Shown: positions 26,206-35,125 of the stretch, piece by piece
Numbering within the stretch: position 1 is the stretch's first letter
How the letters are laid out: each line of letters starts with the position of its first letter
Origin: JAVBKU01 sp031553875
GTDB lineage: Bacteria; Bacteroidota; Bacteroidia; Bacteroidales; Rikenellaceae
Direction of reading: 5' to 3'
DNA: 64,000 nucleotides
Assembly (NCBI GenBank): GCA_031553875.1
Contig: JAVBKU010000020.1
Location: forward strand, 62,001-126,000
The notes under the pieces: generated by a model
What the model was told of the DNA's origin: nothing
Database searches by the model: none
Seen by the model: only the letters and a program-made list of their open reading frames with translations
Program-made: the position numbers and the translations under genes

Positions 26206-27180
26206 ATGAGCCTGTCTGACGAGATAAAAAAGCCTATATCTGCGGGGGTCGCTGAGTATGAAAAGTTCATAAGGGACCTTCTGCGCAGCGACAACAGGTA
26301 TGTGTCGGATATCTGCTACTACATCCTCTCCACGCGCGGCAAGCAGATGAGGCCCCTGTTGGCTCTGCTGAGCGGCGCCCTGCACGGAGAGATCGGCCCC
26401 AGGACCTATACCGGCGCCGCCGTCATCGAGATGATGCATACCGCTTCGCTGATCCACGACGACGTGGTAGACGAGGCCTACGTGCGCCGCGGCAAGCCCT
26501 CGGTACACGCCCTATGGCAGTCGCGTACGGCGGTATTGGTCGGCGACTATATCATGGCTCGCACCCTCCACGAGGGCTTTAACGCAGGCATCGAAGACAT
26601 CCTGAACGTCATCACCCGCACCATATACGAGATCAGCGAGGGAGAAATGCTCCAGACCGAGCAGGCCGCCATGCTGACCATGACTGAGCCTCTCTATATC
26701 GAGATAATCACCAAGAAGACCGCCTCGCTAATAGCTGCCGCCGCAGTGTCGGGGGCCATGTCGGCCGGGGCCACGGAGGAAGAGGTGGCGCGGATGAACT
26801 CTTTCGGCCTCGATATAGGCATCGCCTTCCAGATCAAGGACGACATACTCGACTTCGAGGACAGCGCCATAACCGGAAAGCCCTCATGCAGCGATATCAG
26901 CGAGCGCAAGATCACCATGCCCATGCTGTATGCCCTCGACAAGGCCTCGCCTTCCGAACGCAGGAAGATTATCGCCCTGCTGAGCGACGTGCGCCGCAAA
27001 CCGGGGAATGTGGCTATACTTCGCGATATGGTTATAGCTTCGGGGGGACTGGAATACGCCGCCGGGAAGACCCGCGAATACGTGGCCCGCGCGCTCGAAA
27101 CCCTGTCGCTCTACCCCGAATCGCCCGTGCGCCATTCGTTGGAGCTATTCGCGGAGTACTGTGCGCAGAGGGAGAAATAG
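26206..27180 (+). CDS. ispB: Polyprenyl diphosphate synthase (long-chain)
   Basis: A 324-aa trans-prenyltransferase that extends isoprenoid chains with IPP units. The first Asp-rich motif is I-H-D-D-V-V-D-E (residues about 84-91) and the second is D-D-I-L-D-F-E (about 212-218). G-K-Q-M-R-P near 45 binds IPP, and G-K-P-S lies behind the second motif. The class is the octaprenyl/heptaprenyl type used for menaquinone side chains. Chain length cannot be read with certainty, so the symbol follows the usual name for the family. It has its own promoter and is followed by a terminator and a repeat-rich intergenic region. Confidence 0.92.
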   Translation: MSLSDEIKKPISAGVAEYEKFIRDLLRSDNRYVSDICYYILSTRGKQMRPLLALLSGALHGEIGPRTYTGAAVIEMMHTASLIHDDVVDEAYVRRGKPSVHALWQSRTAVLVGDYIMARTLHEGFNAGIEDILNVITRTIYEISEGEMLQTEQAAMLTMTEPLYIEIITKKTASLIAAAAVSGAMSAGATEEEVARMNSFGLDIGIAFQIKDDILDFEDSAITGKPSCSDISERKITMPMLYALDKASPSERRKIIALLSDVRRKPGNVAILRDMVIASGGLEYAAGKTREYVARALETLSLYPESPVRHSLELFAEYCAQREK

Positions 27181-27202
27181 TATTTTGGGGGGGTATTTAG
27201 GT

Positions 27203-27256
27203 AGCCGGAGCGTTTGTTCCGGCTGTTTTGTTTCTTAAGGCGCTCTTTGAGCGCCT
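27203..27256 (+). terminator. Terminator and second hairpin behind the prenyl synthase gene
   Basis: AGCCGGA (27203-27209) pairs with TCCGGCT (27218-27224), followed by GTTTTGTTTC. A second perfect hairpin, AGGCGCTC (27238-27245) with GAGCGCCT (27249-27256), lies just before the dispersed repeat that starts at 27259. The first is a credible + strand terminator. Confidence 0.7.
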
Positions 27257-27258
27257 GC

Positions 27259-27377
27259 CCTCCGCCAATTGCGAGATATTCACGCCCGGACAGGGGGCGA
27301 GGGAATCCGTTAAAAAACGACGCTGTGTCTAACGACTGTTAGACAGGCCTGCGGCTCGGCTAAAAAGGAGGAGTTCG
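27259..27377 (+). repeat. 119-bp dispersed repeat, copy 1
   Basis: The 119-bp segment has a second copy at 62431-62549. The first 84 bp differ at only three positions, and the last 19 bp (ending AAAAAGGAGGAGTTCG) are identical. Between them 16 bp (27343-27358) differ strongly but occupy the same length, and TTAG...CTAA flanks can pair around them. The location is between two convergent genes. It carries no reading frame of its own that fits both copies. Confidence 0.85.
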
Positions 27378-27849
27378 TTTGCCTTCCTACTTTTAGCTTC
27401 GCTTTCATTTCTCGCAACTCGGCATAGTCCGCAAGCGGCCTCTGCCCTCGCTGCTCGAAATGTTGTCATTGCCGTAAAAGTAGGCAAAAAGTCTAGCCGC
27501 GTCTTCTGCCGGGGTCTCTTCCGGGAGCTTCCCTCGTTACACGATAACTGAGGGTGATCTCCCTCACGAGACCTATTTCCGGCAGAAGCCAAAAGCGGCA
27601 TTCGCACGAGGCTTGCGCCTCGTTAAAGTTTTCAGATACGGGGATTGTAAACGCCGACGGCGCTTTAAGGAATCGGGATTATTCTCACATTTAATCCGCA
27701 GCCAGCGGAGGAGATGAAATTAGCCGTCAGGCGACATATTCAGCCCTCCGCCCGGGGTGGCTGCGGGCTGACGGCCTTGCCGATAGCAGGGCCGAACATC
27801 AAGAATAGATCGCAGAAATAAATTTTACTTGGGAGCGGGAGGCCTCGCG
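27378..27849. other. Repeat-derived gene-free stretch behind repeat copy 1
   Basis: CCTACTTTTA (27386-27395) and TAAAAGTAGG (27475-27484) form a perfect 10-bp inverted repeat around 79 bp. The enclosed and following sequence is of the kind that recurs in Bacteroidales intergenic regions and is often annotated as small unlikely proteins. The remainder up to comF shows GC-rich sequence with no gene, RNA or promoter that I can support. Confidence 0.5.
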
Positions 27850-28572
27850 CTAAATCTCCCCTCTCTTCTTTATCTCCGTGCCCGACACGGCCAGGGTGGC
27901 GATGCTTATGCGGCAACCGGGCGCGGCGGCGAGCATGGCCTCGGCGCAGGAGGCGATAGTAGCCCCGGTCGTAAGCACGTCGTCGAGAAGCAGCACCCGC
28001 TTGCCCTCCAATGCCTCCGGGCTTCTCACCCCGAATATCCCCGCCACATTATCCCAGCGGTCGTGCTTGTGTTTGGAGAGTGCCTGCGACTTATTATACT
28101 TGCGGCGCACCACGCTCCGGCGGTCGACCGCAGCGCCGAGAACGGAAGCCACTCCCTCGGCGATATATTCCGACTGATTATATCCCCTGCGGATAAATTT
28201 GCGGGTGTGGAGCGGGATGGGGATCACAAGGTCGATACCCTCATACAACCCCGAAGCCTTGAGCTCCCTGCCCAGCCATTCACCCAGGCGGCGGGCGGTC
28301 CGCCACTGTCCGTAATACTTGAATCCGTGAACCATATCCCTGAAACGGCTGTGGCCGTGGAACAGGAACAGGCTCGCGGCCTCCTCACACGGCACCAACC
28401 CGTCGAACATCCTGAACACGGGGTTGTCGTGCTCATGACAATACTCTGTCAGCGGAATATCCCACCGGCAATCGGGACAAAGGAAATCCGCGCCCTCGGG
28501 CAACGGCCTGCGGCACGCCGGGCACTGCTCGGGGAAGAACAGGCCCAATATTTCTTTAAGGAATCCGAACAT
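27850..28572 (-). CDS. comF: ComF family amidophosphoribosyltransferase-like protein
   Basis: A 240-aa protein. The N terminus carries a zinc-finger-like pair, C-P-A-C-R-R-P-L and C-P-D-C-R-W-D-I-P (residues about 18-40). The C-terminal phosphoribosyltransferase domain has V-L-L-L-D-D-V-L-T-T-G-A-T near residue 190. ComF is needed for DNA uptake in naturally competent bacteria and is thought to act with PriA. Here priA is the next gene upstream on the same strand (57 nt), which supports a link to single-strand DNA processing. Competence itself is not shown. Confidence 0.92.
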   Translation of the reverse strand: MFGFLKEILGLFFPEQCPACRRPLPEGADFLCPDCRWDIPLTEYCHEHDNPVFRMFDGLVPCEEAASLFLFHGHSRFRDMVHGFKYYGQWRTARRLGEWLGRELKASGLYEGIDLVIPIPLHTRKFIRRGYNQSEYIAEGVASVLGAAVDRRSVVRRKYNKSQALSKHKHDRWDNVAGIFGVRSPEALEGKRVLLLDDVLTTGATIASCAEAMLAAAPGCRISIATLAVSGTEIKKRGEI

Positions 28573-28629
28573 GAGTTTACGTTATTAGGGGGTTAACGTA
28601 AGTAAATACGGCTCGTGCCGCACATAAAT

Positions 28630-30897
28630 TTAAGGGTCTACATCCACGAACAGCGACACTGCCGAGAACTCTCCGCCGCCCATCTTCGCCTCTATCCCTC
28701 GCAATAACTCCTTGGCCTTGACCACAGAACGATCCCTCTCTATCTTGAGCATGAACGATACGATGTGTTCTCCGCGTACCTTGTCCACCGGCGGAGGTTG
28801 CGGTCCCAGAAGCCTGCGGCCGAAGACGGGACGGGCCAACGACTCGAAATGCGACGACGCCCTCCATAACAGCTCCCTGTCACGGTGGCGCAATTCTACT
28901 CCCATAAGGCGGCAATAAGGCGGATACATGAACGAGGAGCGCTCCGAGAGGGTTTCAGCGGCGAACGAGCAATAATCTCCCTCGACGATACGACCTATGA
29001 CGGGATGATCTGCTTGCGAGGTCTGCACCACCACCAGGCCCTGCTCCTCCCTGCGCCCGGCCCTCCCCGCCACCTGCGTGATAAGCTGGAAGGCCCTCTC
29101 GCCCGCGCGGAAGTCGGGATGGTTGAGCATATTGTCGGCGTTGAGCACTCCCACGAGCGCCACGCGCCCAAAGTCGAAGCCCTTGGCCAGCATCTGCGTG
29201 CCGACGAGTATGTCGGTATCGCCCCGCTCGAAAGAGCCCACTATTTTTCTGTATGCGCCCGCGTTGCGTGTGGAATCGGCATCGAGGCGGGCCACGGAGG
29301 CGTCAGGAAATAGGGAGGAGAGTTCCTCCTCTATCTTTTCCGTGCCGAATCCCATGGGCTTGACCTCGCCGGAACCGCACTCGGGGCAGACGGACACGGC
29401 CTCCTGCCTGTGACCGCAGTAGTGGCAACGAAGCGTGTTATCGGACTTGTGGAGGGTGAGTGTCACATTGCAGTTGGGGCATCCGGGGTTCCACCCGCAG
29501 TCGCCGCACTCCACGTAGGGCGCGAAGCCGCGGCGATTCTGGAACAGGATCACCTGTCGCCCGCGCTCCAACGCCTCGGAGATGCTGTCGAAAAGAAGTT
29601 TGTTGATATGGTGCCTGCGCTCGCCGCGTTTCGAGGCGCGGATATTGTCCGACACTACTACCTGCGGCATCATCACGCCTCCGTACCTCTCGCCGAGAGC
29701 CACCATACCGTACTTGCCGCCGAGGGCGTTGGCGTAGCTCTCCATCGAGGGCGTGGCGCTCCCGAGCAACGTCTTGGCTCTGTGTATGCGGGCGAGTATC
29801 ATGGCGCAGTCGCGCCCGTGGTAGCGCGGCGCGCCGTCGCTCTGTTTGAAGCTGGTCTCATGCTCCTCGTCGACGATCACAAGACCCAGGTCTTTTACCG
29901 GAAGGAATACCGACGACCGCACGCCCAGCACCAGGCAGGGACCGCCGTCCAACAGGCGGCGGTAGATCTCGGCGCGACGCGCGTCGCTCAGGCGGGAGTG
30001 ATAAACGACCAACCGCTCTCCGAAGTAGGCCCGCAAACGCTCCACGAGTTGTGTGGTGAGGGCTATCTCGGGGAGCATGTAAAGGGAGCTATGGCCCTCA
30101 CGCAACATCCGGTCGATGAGGGTAATATATATCTCTGTCTTGCCGCTGCCGGTAACTCCGTGCAGTAGCGTGACCTCTTTATCCTTAAAACTATCGTCTA
30201 TCCCTTGCAGGGCTTCCCCCTGGGCGGGAGTAAGGCAGGGCATCTCCGCTTCGGGAGCGTATTCCTCCTCCGTGGGGACATACGATCTCACAACTTCTTC
30301 GGCCCTCAACACCTCAATTTCCACAAGGCCGCGCAAGATCGCCGCGCCCGCCGAGAACTTCTCTCTCGGTACTCCTGCGGGAGATGAGAAATCTATCGGC
30401 GAGGCCTGTTCGATGTATTCGGCAAGGGCAGCGCGGCGTGCCTTGGCCCGTTTCATGCCTTCGAAAATATCGGTCAGCGCCTCCTCGCTCCCAACCGAAG
30501 GATGGAGAAAATAGCAGAGGCTCTTTTTAGGTTTGTAGTCGCTCTTAAGTACCTGCTCGCCCGAGCCTCCGGCTCCCTTGAGCATTGAGGGCAGGGCCGC
30601 GCGCATCACCATCCCAAGCGGCGACATATAGTACGACGCCACCCACTCCCAGAGTTTCATCTGCTCAGGAGATACCACGGGGGAAGAGTCTATTACACCC
30701 TCTATATTTTTGATCGTCTTGTAGTCGGGTCTGCGGTCGTGCAGGCGCCAAACCACCCCGGCATAGTATTTCCTCTTACCCAACTGCACCAGCACGCGGC
30801 ATCCGGGCGCGACCCTCCCGGCCAACTCACCGCCCACAGAGAAGGTGAGCGTGTCGACCGCCAGGGGAACGACGATATCGGCGTAGAGGTTGGTCAT
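28630..30897 (-). CDS. priA: Primosomal protein N' (replication restart helicase)
   Basis: A 755-aa superfamily 2 helicase that reloads the replisome at stalled forks. The N-terminal DNA-binding domain is followed by Walker A (L-L-H-G-V-T-G-S-G-K-T-E, residues about 245-256) and the DEEH box (V-I-V-D-E-E-H-E-T-S-F-K-Q). Four zinc-binding Cys pairs are present (C-G-D-C-G-W, C-P-N-C, C-H-Y-C, C-P-E-C). The helicase motif V-A-G-R-A-G-R lies near 605. Full length. It is followed by comF on the same strand. Confidence 0.97.
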   Translation of the reverse strand: MTNLYADIVVPLAVDTLTFSVGGELAGRVAPGCRVLVQLGKRKYYAGVVWRLHDRRPDYKTIKNIEGVIDSSPVVSPEQMKLWEWVASYYMSPLGMVMRAALPSMLKGAGGSGEQVLKSDYKPKKSLCYFLHPSVGSEEALTDIFEGMKRAKARRAALAEYIEQASPIDFSSPAGVPREKFSAGAAILRGLVEIEVLRAEEVVRSYVPTEEEYAPEAEMPCLTPAQGEALQGIDDSFKDKEVTLLHGVTGSGKTEIYITLIDRMLREGHSSLYMLPEIALTTQLVERLRAYFGERLVVYHSRLSDARRAEIYRRLLDGGPCLVLGVRSSVFLPVKDLGLVIVDEEHETSFKQSDGAPRYHGRDCAMILARIHRAKTLLGSATPSMESYANALGGKYGMVALGERYGGVMMPQVVVSDNIRASKRGERRHHINKLLFDSISEALERGRQVILFQNRRGFAPYVECGDCGWNPGCPNCNVTLTLHKSDNTLRCHYCGHRQEAVSVCPECGSGEVKPMGFGTEKIEEELSSLFPDASVARLDADSTRNAGAYRKIVGSFERGDTDILVGTQMLAKGFDFGRVALVGVLNADNMLNHPDFRAGERAFQLITQVAGRAGRREEQGLVVVQTSQADHPVIGRIVEGDYCSFAAETLSERSSFMYPPYCRLMGVELRHRDRELLWRASSHFESLARPVFGRRLLGPQPPPVDKVRGEHIVSFMLKIERDRSVVKAKELLRGIEAKMGGGEFSAVSLFVDVDP

Positions 30898-30943
30898 AAA
30901 TTAAAGGGTATTCTGTTCGTAAATCGGCCTTTGCCTTGGTAAA

Positions 30944-30982
30944 AGTCTTCAGTCCGCCGCTTGCGGCGGCGGACTGAAGACT
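30944..30982 (-). terminator. 17-bp hairpin terminator behind the heparinase-like gene
   Basis: The 17-base arm at 30944-30960 pairs perfectly with 30966-30982 around a five-base loop. On the minus strand the stem is followed by TTTTAC. It lies between the stop of the lyase gene and the start of priA. Confidence 0.75.
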
Positions 30983-31003
30983 CTCTGTAGGACAAATATA
31001 ATT

Positions 31004-32905
31004 CTACTTCCAATCGTTGAGCTCCTTGATCCCCTTGCCGTCGGGTTTGATGCCCTTGGGGGCGAAAGACACCTCATAGGAAGCCTTCTCTCCGGGAGCG
31101 AGCGTGGCGCTGAAGCCCACGAGGATAGTTCCCGTATTACGTACGTCATAGTCGGTCTTGGGCTGCGAGCTCCAGGTGGACATCTTGATACCCTTGCCCT
31201 TCACTGTCATCACGACCGTCTTATCGCCCTGGGTCAGCTCGGCTGTGGTAGCGGAGGTTATTTTGACGTCGGCGCGGGTAAGTATCTGCCAGCGGACGGG
31301 GTTGACGCGGCCGATATTTTCCACCTCATCACGTACCACGACGTACTTGCCATCCATGATGGCTACGCCCCTCTTGTGCGACTTAATGACTTCGTTGTTA
31401 ACGGGAGTGAGGTCGGCTGTGGCGAACGTGAAGCCGGGCTTCTCTCCCCACGAGGCGAGGTCGGCATGGCCCGCCACTCTCTGCATCGAATCGGAGAATA
31501 TCATCAGGTTGTGGGAATAGGTCCCCAGGCGGAACACGCTCCAGCGGTCCGAGCCCTGCGTCCTGTTCCATATCTTCAGGCCTCTGGTTTCGAGGGAGTT
31601 GTAGTCCTGCGCCCCGAGGTCCATCGCCCAGCGATAGCCATCCATGTCGAGCACGAACGATCCCACGTCCATATGGGCATGGTTTACATATGGCGAGCCT
31701 CCCTTGAAGCCCACGAATATATCCTTGTTAAATTCCCAACCCGTGCGCATCAGGGCTACGGGCTCTTCACCCCCGCCGACCCACATATTGGTCTTGGGCT
31801 TGTCGAGGCGGCTGCAGTCGAAGCCAGCGCCCCATACTATCGCCAGCGGTAGGGTACGTTCTCTAAGCACCCGGTCCCCCAGATAGGCTATTTTACCCGC
31901 CTCGGCCAACAGCAGAGAGCTGTCGCCGAACCTGCTTGCAAACCAGAACATGGGGGTGGGCATGCCCAGCTCGCCGCCGTCGGAGTAGTTGAAGCAGCTG
32001 TATTTCGCACCCACCATATTAAGCATGTAGTAGGGGGTCTTCTTGAAGCCCGGCATATCGTTAAGTCCGAAGTCAGTACCAAACGCCTTTTCCATAGCGC
32101 TGATAAAGATGACGTTGTAGCTCGTACCGTAGATCCAGTAACCGTAACCCTCAGGATAGGCTCCATCGGGGGCATAGGCGCTCATCGGCAGGCGAATCGA
32201 GCCCACGGCGCGCAGGATTATCTTCTTGGAAAGCTCGGGATTGCTCTCCCATGTGGCCAGCGCCCCGAGGCTCAGGCCTGCATTGCACACCTGGTTCCAG
32301 TTGTTGTCCGAGCGGAGCCAGCCGGTGTTCTTATCCCCGGCTAAGGAAGAGTTAATTCCCAGCTCGACCATGGCCTTCACGGCCTTATCCTTTGTACTCT
32401 GCGGGAGCCAGTCGTACAGCCAGTCGTAGCCCAGGGCCACGGCCGTCGTAGCTTCGGCCACGTCGAGATAGTGGCTGGGATTCCAGTCGGTGAATGAGCA
32501 CAGGGCCAGGATTTCCTGCTCGGCGCGGCGGGCATATCGCTCGTCGTCCGTGATGCGCCATGCGTAAGCAAGAGAGGTGATGCGCTGCAGGGCCAGACGC
32601 GAGATACTCAGCAGGCGGCGGCCTGTGAGCACCCTTTCCACGGGGGCTTCTTTGAGCGAAGTCTCGCACACCTTCATCACCGCCTCGTGTATACGGGCGA
32701 AGACGGCGTCGCTCTTTATGGCTTTTTTCACCCTATCCTCGTCGCCCTTGAGCCAGATTATACGGGGATGGGCGGGAGGATTGGCGATCTGGGCGGATGC
32801 CTTTTCGGCTTCTGCGCCCTCGAGTTCGTGCTTAACGGAGGGTTTCTGCGCCCCGGCATAAAGGAACGCGAATGAAAGAAGTGCGGCGAACAGGGTCTTT
32901 TTCAT
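31004..32905 (-). CDS. Secreted heparinase II/III-like polysaccharide lyase
   Basis: 633 aa from the ATG at 32905, which starts a clear signal peptide (M-K-K-T-L-F-A-A-L-L ending A-G-A-Q). A longer frame from 32938 adds eleven residues without sense. Residues about 40-330 form an alpha-toroid with many Trp and Tyr. The C-terminal beta-sandwich carries the heparinase II/III motif Y-V-N-H-A-H-M-D-V-G-S-F near residue 420. The family splits uronic-acid polysaccharides such as heparin-like glycans or alginate. The true substrate is unknown and no SusC/D pair or other lyase lies near. It is transcribed divergently from uvrC. Confidence 0.85.
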   Translation of the reverse strand: MKKTLFAALLSFAFLYAGAQKPSVKHELEGAEAEKASAQIANPPAHPRIIWLKGDEDRVKKAIKSDAVFARIHEAVMKVCETSLKEAPVERVLTGRRLLSISRLALQRITSLAYAWRITDDERYARRAEQEILALCSFTDWNPSHYLDVAEATTAVALGYDWLYDWLPQSTKDKAVKAMVELGINSSLAGDKNTGWLRSDNNWNQVCNAGLSLGALATWESNPELSKKIILRAVGSIRLPMSAYAPDGAYPEGYGYWIYGTSYNVIFISAMEKAFGTDFGLNDMPGFKKTPYYMLNMVGAKYSCFNYSDGGELGMPTPMFWFASRFGDSSLLLAEAGKIAYLGDRVLRERTLPLAIVWGAGFDCSRLDKPKTNMWVGGGEEPVALMRTGWEFNKDIFVGFKGGSPYVNHAHMDVGSFVLDMDGYRWAMDLGAQDYNSLETRGLKIWNRTQGSDRWSVFRLGTYSHNLMIFSDSMQRVAGHADLASWGEKPGFTFATADLTPVNNEVIKSHKRGVAIMDGKYVVVRDEVENIGRVNPVRWQILTRADVKITSATTAELTQGDKTVVMTVKGKGIKMSTWSSQPKTDYDVRNTGTILVGFSATLAPGEKASYEVSFAPKGIKPDGKGIKELNDWK

Positions 32906-32957
32906 GGGTCGTATGGTTTTGGTTAGTTTTAGCGTCACGGCAGAGACCGGAGGAAGC

Positions 32958-32965
32958 CAAAGTTA
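32958..32965 (-). promoter_or_regulatory. Candidate -7 element for the lyase gene
   Basis: TAACTTTG on the minus strand fits TAnnTTTG and lies 52 nt upstream of the start codon in the divergent region shared with uvrC. No -33 element with proper spacing is seen. Confidence 0.35.
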
Positions 32966-33020
32966 ATATTTTTTGCGCAAAACATATAAGAAACTGTTTA
33001 AAAAACGCATCTTTGCGTAT

Positions 33021-34847
33021 ATGAAGGCTGGACGCGAAATATCGCTCAAGGAGAAGGTGTCGCTACTTCCCCGCGACCCCGGGGTTTATAACTTTCTCGA
33101 CTCGTCGGGGGAGGTGATCTACGTGGGCAAGGCCAAGGACCTGCGTAAGCGTGTGGCCTCCTACTTCTTAGCCGCCGCGGGCCACGCACCCAAGGTGAGG
33201 GCGATGGTGCGCCATATCGCCGACATCCGCCACACGGTGGTGAACTCCGAGAGCGAGGCCCTGCTGCTTGAGAATAATATGATCAAGGAGCTCAGGCCCC
33301 GCTACAACATATTGCTCAAGGACGACAAGACCTATCCCTGGATCGTCATTACCGCCGAACCCTTCCCCCGAATCCTCTCCACACGTAACGTGGTGCGCGA
33401 CGGCTCGAAATATTTCGGGCCCTACTCGGCCGTCTACTACCAGAAGCAACTGCTCGAGACGCTCCACTCGGTATACCAGCTGCGCACCTGCCGCCTCAAC
33501 CTCTCCCCGCAGATGATCGCGCGCGGCAAATATTCTCCCTGTCTCGAATACCATATCGGCAACTGCAAGGCCCCGTGCGTGGGACTGCAGGGCGAGGAGG
33601 AGTACGACAGGGGGGTGGCCCTGGCCGAGAAGGCGCTGAAGGGCGACGCCGAGGCCACGAGCTCCGCGCTGAAGGCCGAGATGCGCAAGGCCTCCGGAGA
33701 GATGCGCTTCGAGGATGCGGAGTGGTGCCGCAAGAGGCTCGCGATACTCGACTCGTTCCACGAGAAATCGGTGGTGGTGGGTAATCGGGCTATCGACGCC
33801 GATATTTTCGCCCTCGTGTCCGACGAGACGGTCGCCTTCTGTAACTTCACCCGCATTGTACGCGGCGCGGTGGTCAATTCCTTCTCCGTGGAACTGAAGC
33901 CCGGCGCGGAAGACTCCCGCGAACAGATCCTCGCCTACGCCATGGGCGAGATCCGCGACAGGTATGTAGGCCCGCTGGCCCACGAGATAATAGTTCCGTT
34001 TCTCCCCGAGCAGACGCTGTTCGAGGGGCACGTATTTATCGTCCCCCGCCGCGGCGACAAGCTCAAGCTGCTCGAATTGGCAGAGAAAAACTGCCGTCTG
34101 TTCCGACTTGAGCGTATCAAGCAGGCCGAGATCAAGGACCCAGACCGGAGGGTGGAGCGCGTGATGGCCGATATGCAAAAAGAGCTGCACCTGAGCGTCG
34201 AGCCCCGCCATATAGAATGCTTCGACAACTCCAACCTTCAGGGGACCAATCCCGTGGCTTCGTGCGTTGTGTTCCGCGACGGGAAACCCGCCAAGAGCGA
34301 GTACCGCCACTTCAACGTGAAGACGGTGGTGGGCGCCGACGACTACGCCACCATGGCCGAGATCGTGGGGCGCAGGTACCGCCGCATGATAGACGAGGGC
34401 GCCGAATTGCCACAACTTATCGTGGTGGACGGCGGCAAGGGACAGCTGGGCGTGGCGCATAAAGTAATATCGGACCTCGGCATCGTCGACAGGGTGGCCA
34501 TCATAGGGCTCGCAAAGCGCATCGAGGAGGTCTTCTTTCCCAACGATCCCGTGCCATACTATATAGACCGCCACTCCGAGACCCTCAAGGTGCTGATGCA
34601 TATCCGCGACGAGGCTCACCGGTTCGGGATAACGTTCCACCGTCAGAAACGCTCCAAGGCCTTCATAAAATCTGAACTCGATTCCATTCCCGGGATAGGC
34701 AAAACTTCGGCCGAGGCACTCCTGCGCCGTTTCCGCACCGTGGCGGCCATACGCAAGGCTTCGCCAGAGGCGCTGGCCTCCGTGGTGGGCCCCAAACGGG
34801 CGGAGGAGATAAGGAAATTTTTCGATGGCGGGGAGGGCATTAAATAA
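33021..34847 (+). CDS. uvrC: Excinuclease ABC subunit C
   Basis: 608 aa from the ATG at 33021. The GIY-YIG nuclease domain is at the N terminus (G-V-Y-N-F-L, then V-I-Y-V-G-K-A-K-D-L-R-K-R). The UVR motif lies around residue 210, the RNase-H-like endonuclease domain holds E-C-F-D-N-S-N-L-Q-G near 400 and D-G-G-K-G-Q-L near 465, and a helix-hairpin-helix pair is at the C terminus (I-P-G-I-G-K-T-S-A). It makes both incisions in nucleotide excision repair. An upstream ATG at 32973 would add 16 basic residues. The later start fits the family better. Confidence 0.96.
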   Translation: MKAGREISLKEKVSLLPRDPGVYNFLDSSGEVIYVGKAKDLRKRVASYFLAAAGHAPKVRAMVRHIADIRHTVVNSESEALLLENNMIKELRPRYNILLKDDKTYPWIVITAEPFPRILSTRNVVRDGSKYFGPYSAVYYQKQLLETLHSVYQLRTCRLNLSPQMIARGKYSPCLEYHIGNCKAPCVGLQGEEEYDRGVALAEKALKGDAEATSSALKAEMRKASGEMRFEDAEWCRKRLAILDSFHEKSVVVGNRAIDADIFALVSDETVAFCNFTRIVRGAVVNSFSVELKPGAEDSREQILAYAMGEIRDRYVGPLAHEIIVPFLPEQTLFEGHVFIVPRRGDKLKLLELAEKNCRLFRLERIKQAEIKDPDRRVERVMADMQKELHLSVEPRHIECFDNSNLQGTNPVASCVVFRDGKPAKSEYRHFNVKTVVGADDYATMAEIVGRRYRRMIDEGAELPQLIVVDGGKGQLGVAHKVISDLGIVDRVAIIGLAKRIEEVFFPNDPVPYYIDRHSETLKVLMHIRDEAHRFGITFHRQKRSKAFIKSELDSIPGIGKTSAEALLRRFRTVAAIRKASPEALASVVGPKRAEEIRKFFDGGEGIK

Positions 34848-34856
34848 TATTGTTTT

Positions 34857-34880
34857 ATAAACTATAATAATATAGTTTAT
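34857..34880. terminator. AT-rich hairpin behind uvrC
   Basis: ATAAACTATA (34857-34866) pairs with TATAGTTTAT (34871-34880) around ATAA, ten bases after the uvrC stop. It is a weak AT stem without a clean U-run, so a terminator role is only possible. Confidence 0.35.
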
Positions 34881-35073
34881 CAGCAAATATTATCATTTGA
34901 CGCCCCTAATCGGCCTCAAACAGCTATATAAAGGCATATAACCCATAGACAGTGGAGGGATTCAAATCGTCTGGCGGCCTATTTTGCCCCCCTCCGGGGG
35001 CGGCTACGGCCGGGGCTTGTAAGGCAAACCCGTAAAATTATAACCCGGGAGGGCAGCTCCTCCTTAATAAGCA

Positions 35074-35105
35074 ACGCGGGCCACGTTTGATAACGTGGCC
35101 CGCGT
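35074..35105. terminator. 14-bp GC hairpin between convergent genes
   Basis: ACGCGGGCCACGTT (35074-35087) and AACGTGGCCCGCGT (35092-35105) form a perfect stem around TGAT. It sits between uvrC (+) and the 963-aa protein gene (-), 20 nt from the latter's stop. It can act in both directions, though U-runs are short. Confidence 0.55.
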
Positions 35106-35125
35106 CATATTTATACACAAACACC

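Noticed and set aside
27329..27607. Minus-strand frame of 92 codons in the gap behind the prenyl synthase
   Set aside because: It lies within the repeat-derived sequence, reads through the repeat and its inverted repeat, has low-complexity Ala/Arg/Glu composition and no promoter. Such frames are common false genes in Bacteroidales repeats.
33168..34886. Antisense frame of 572 codons opposite uvrC
   Set aside because: It is the mirror of a GC-rich coding gene with clear UvrC motifs; the His/Gly/Val-rich translation is typical of an antisense shadow.
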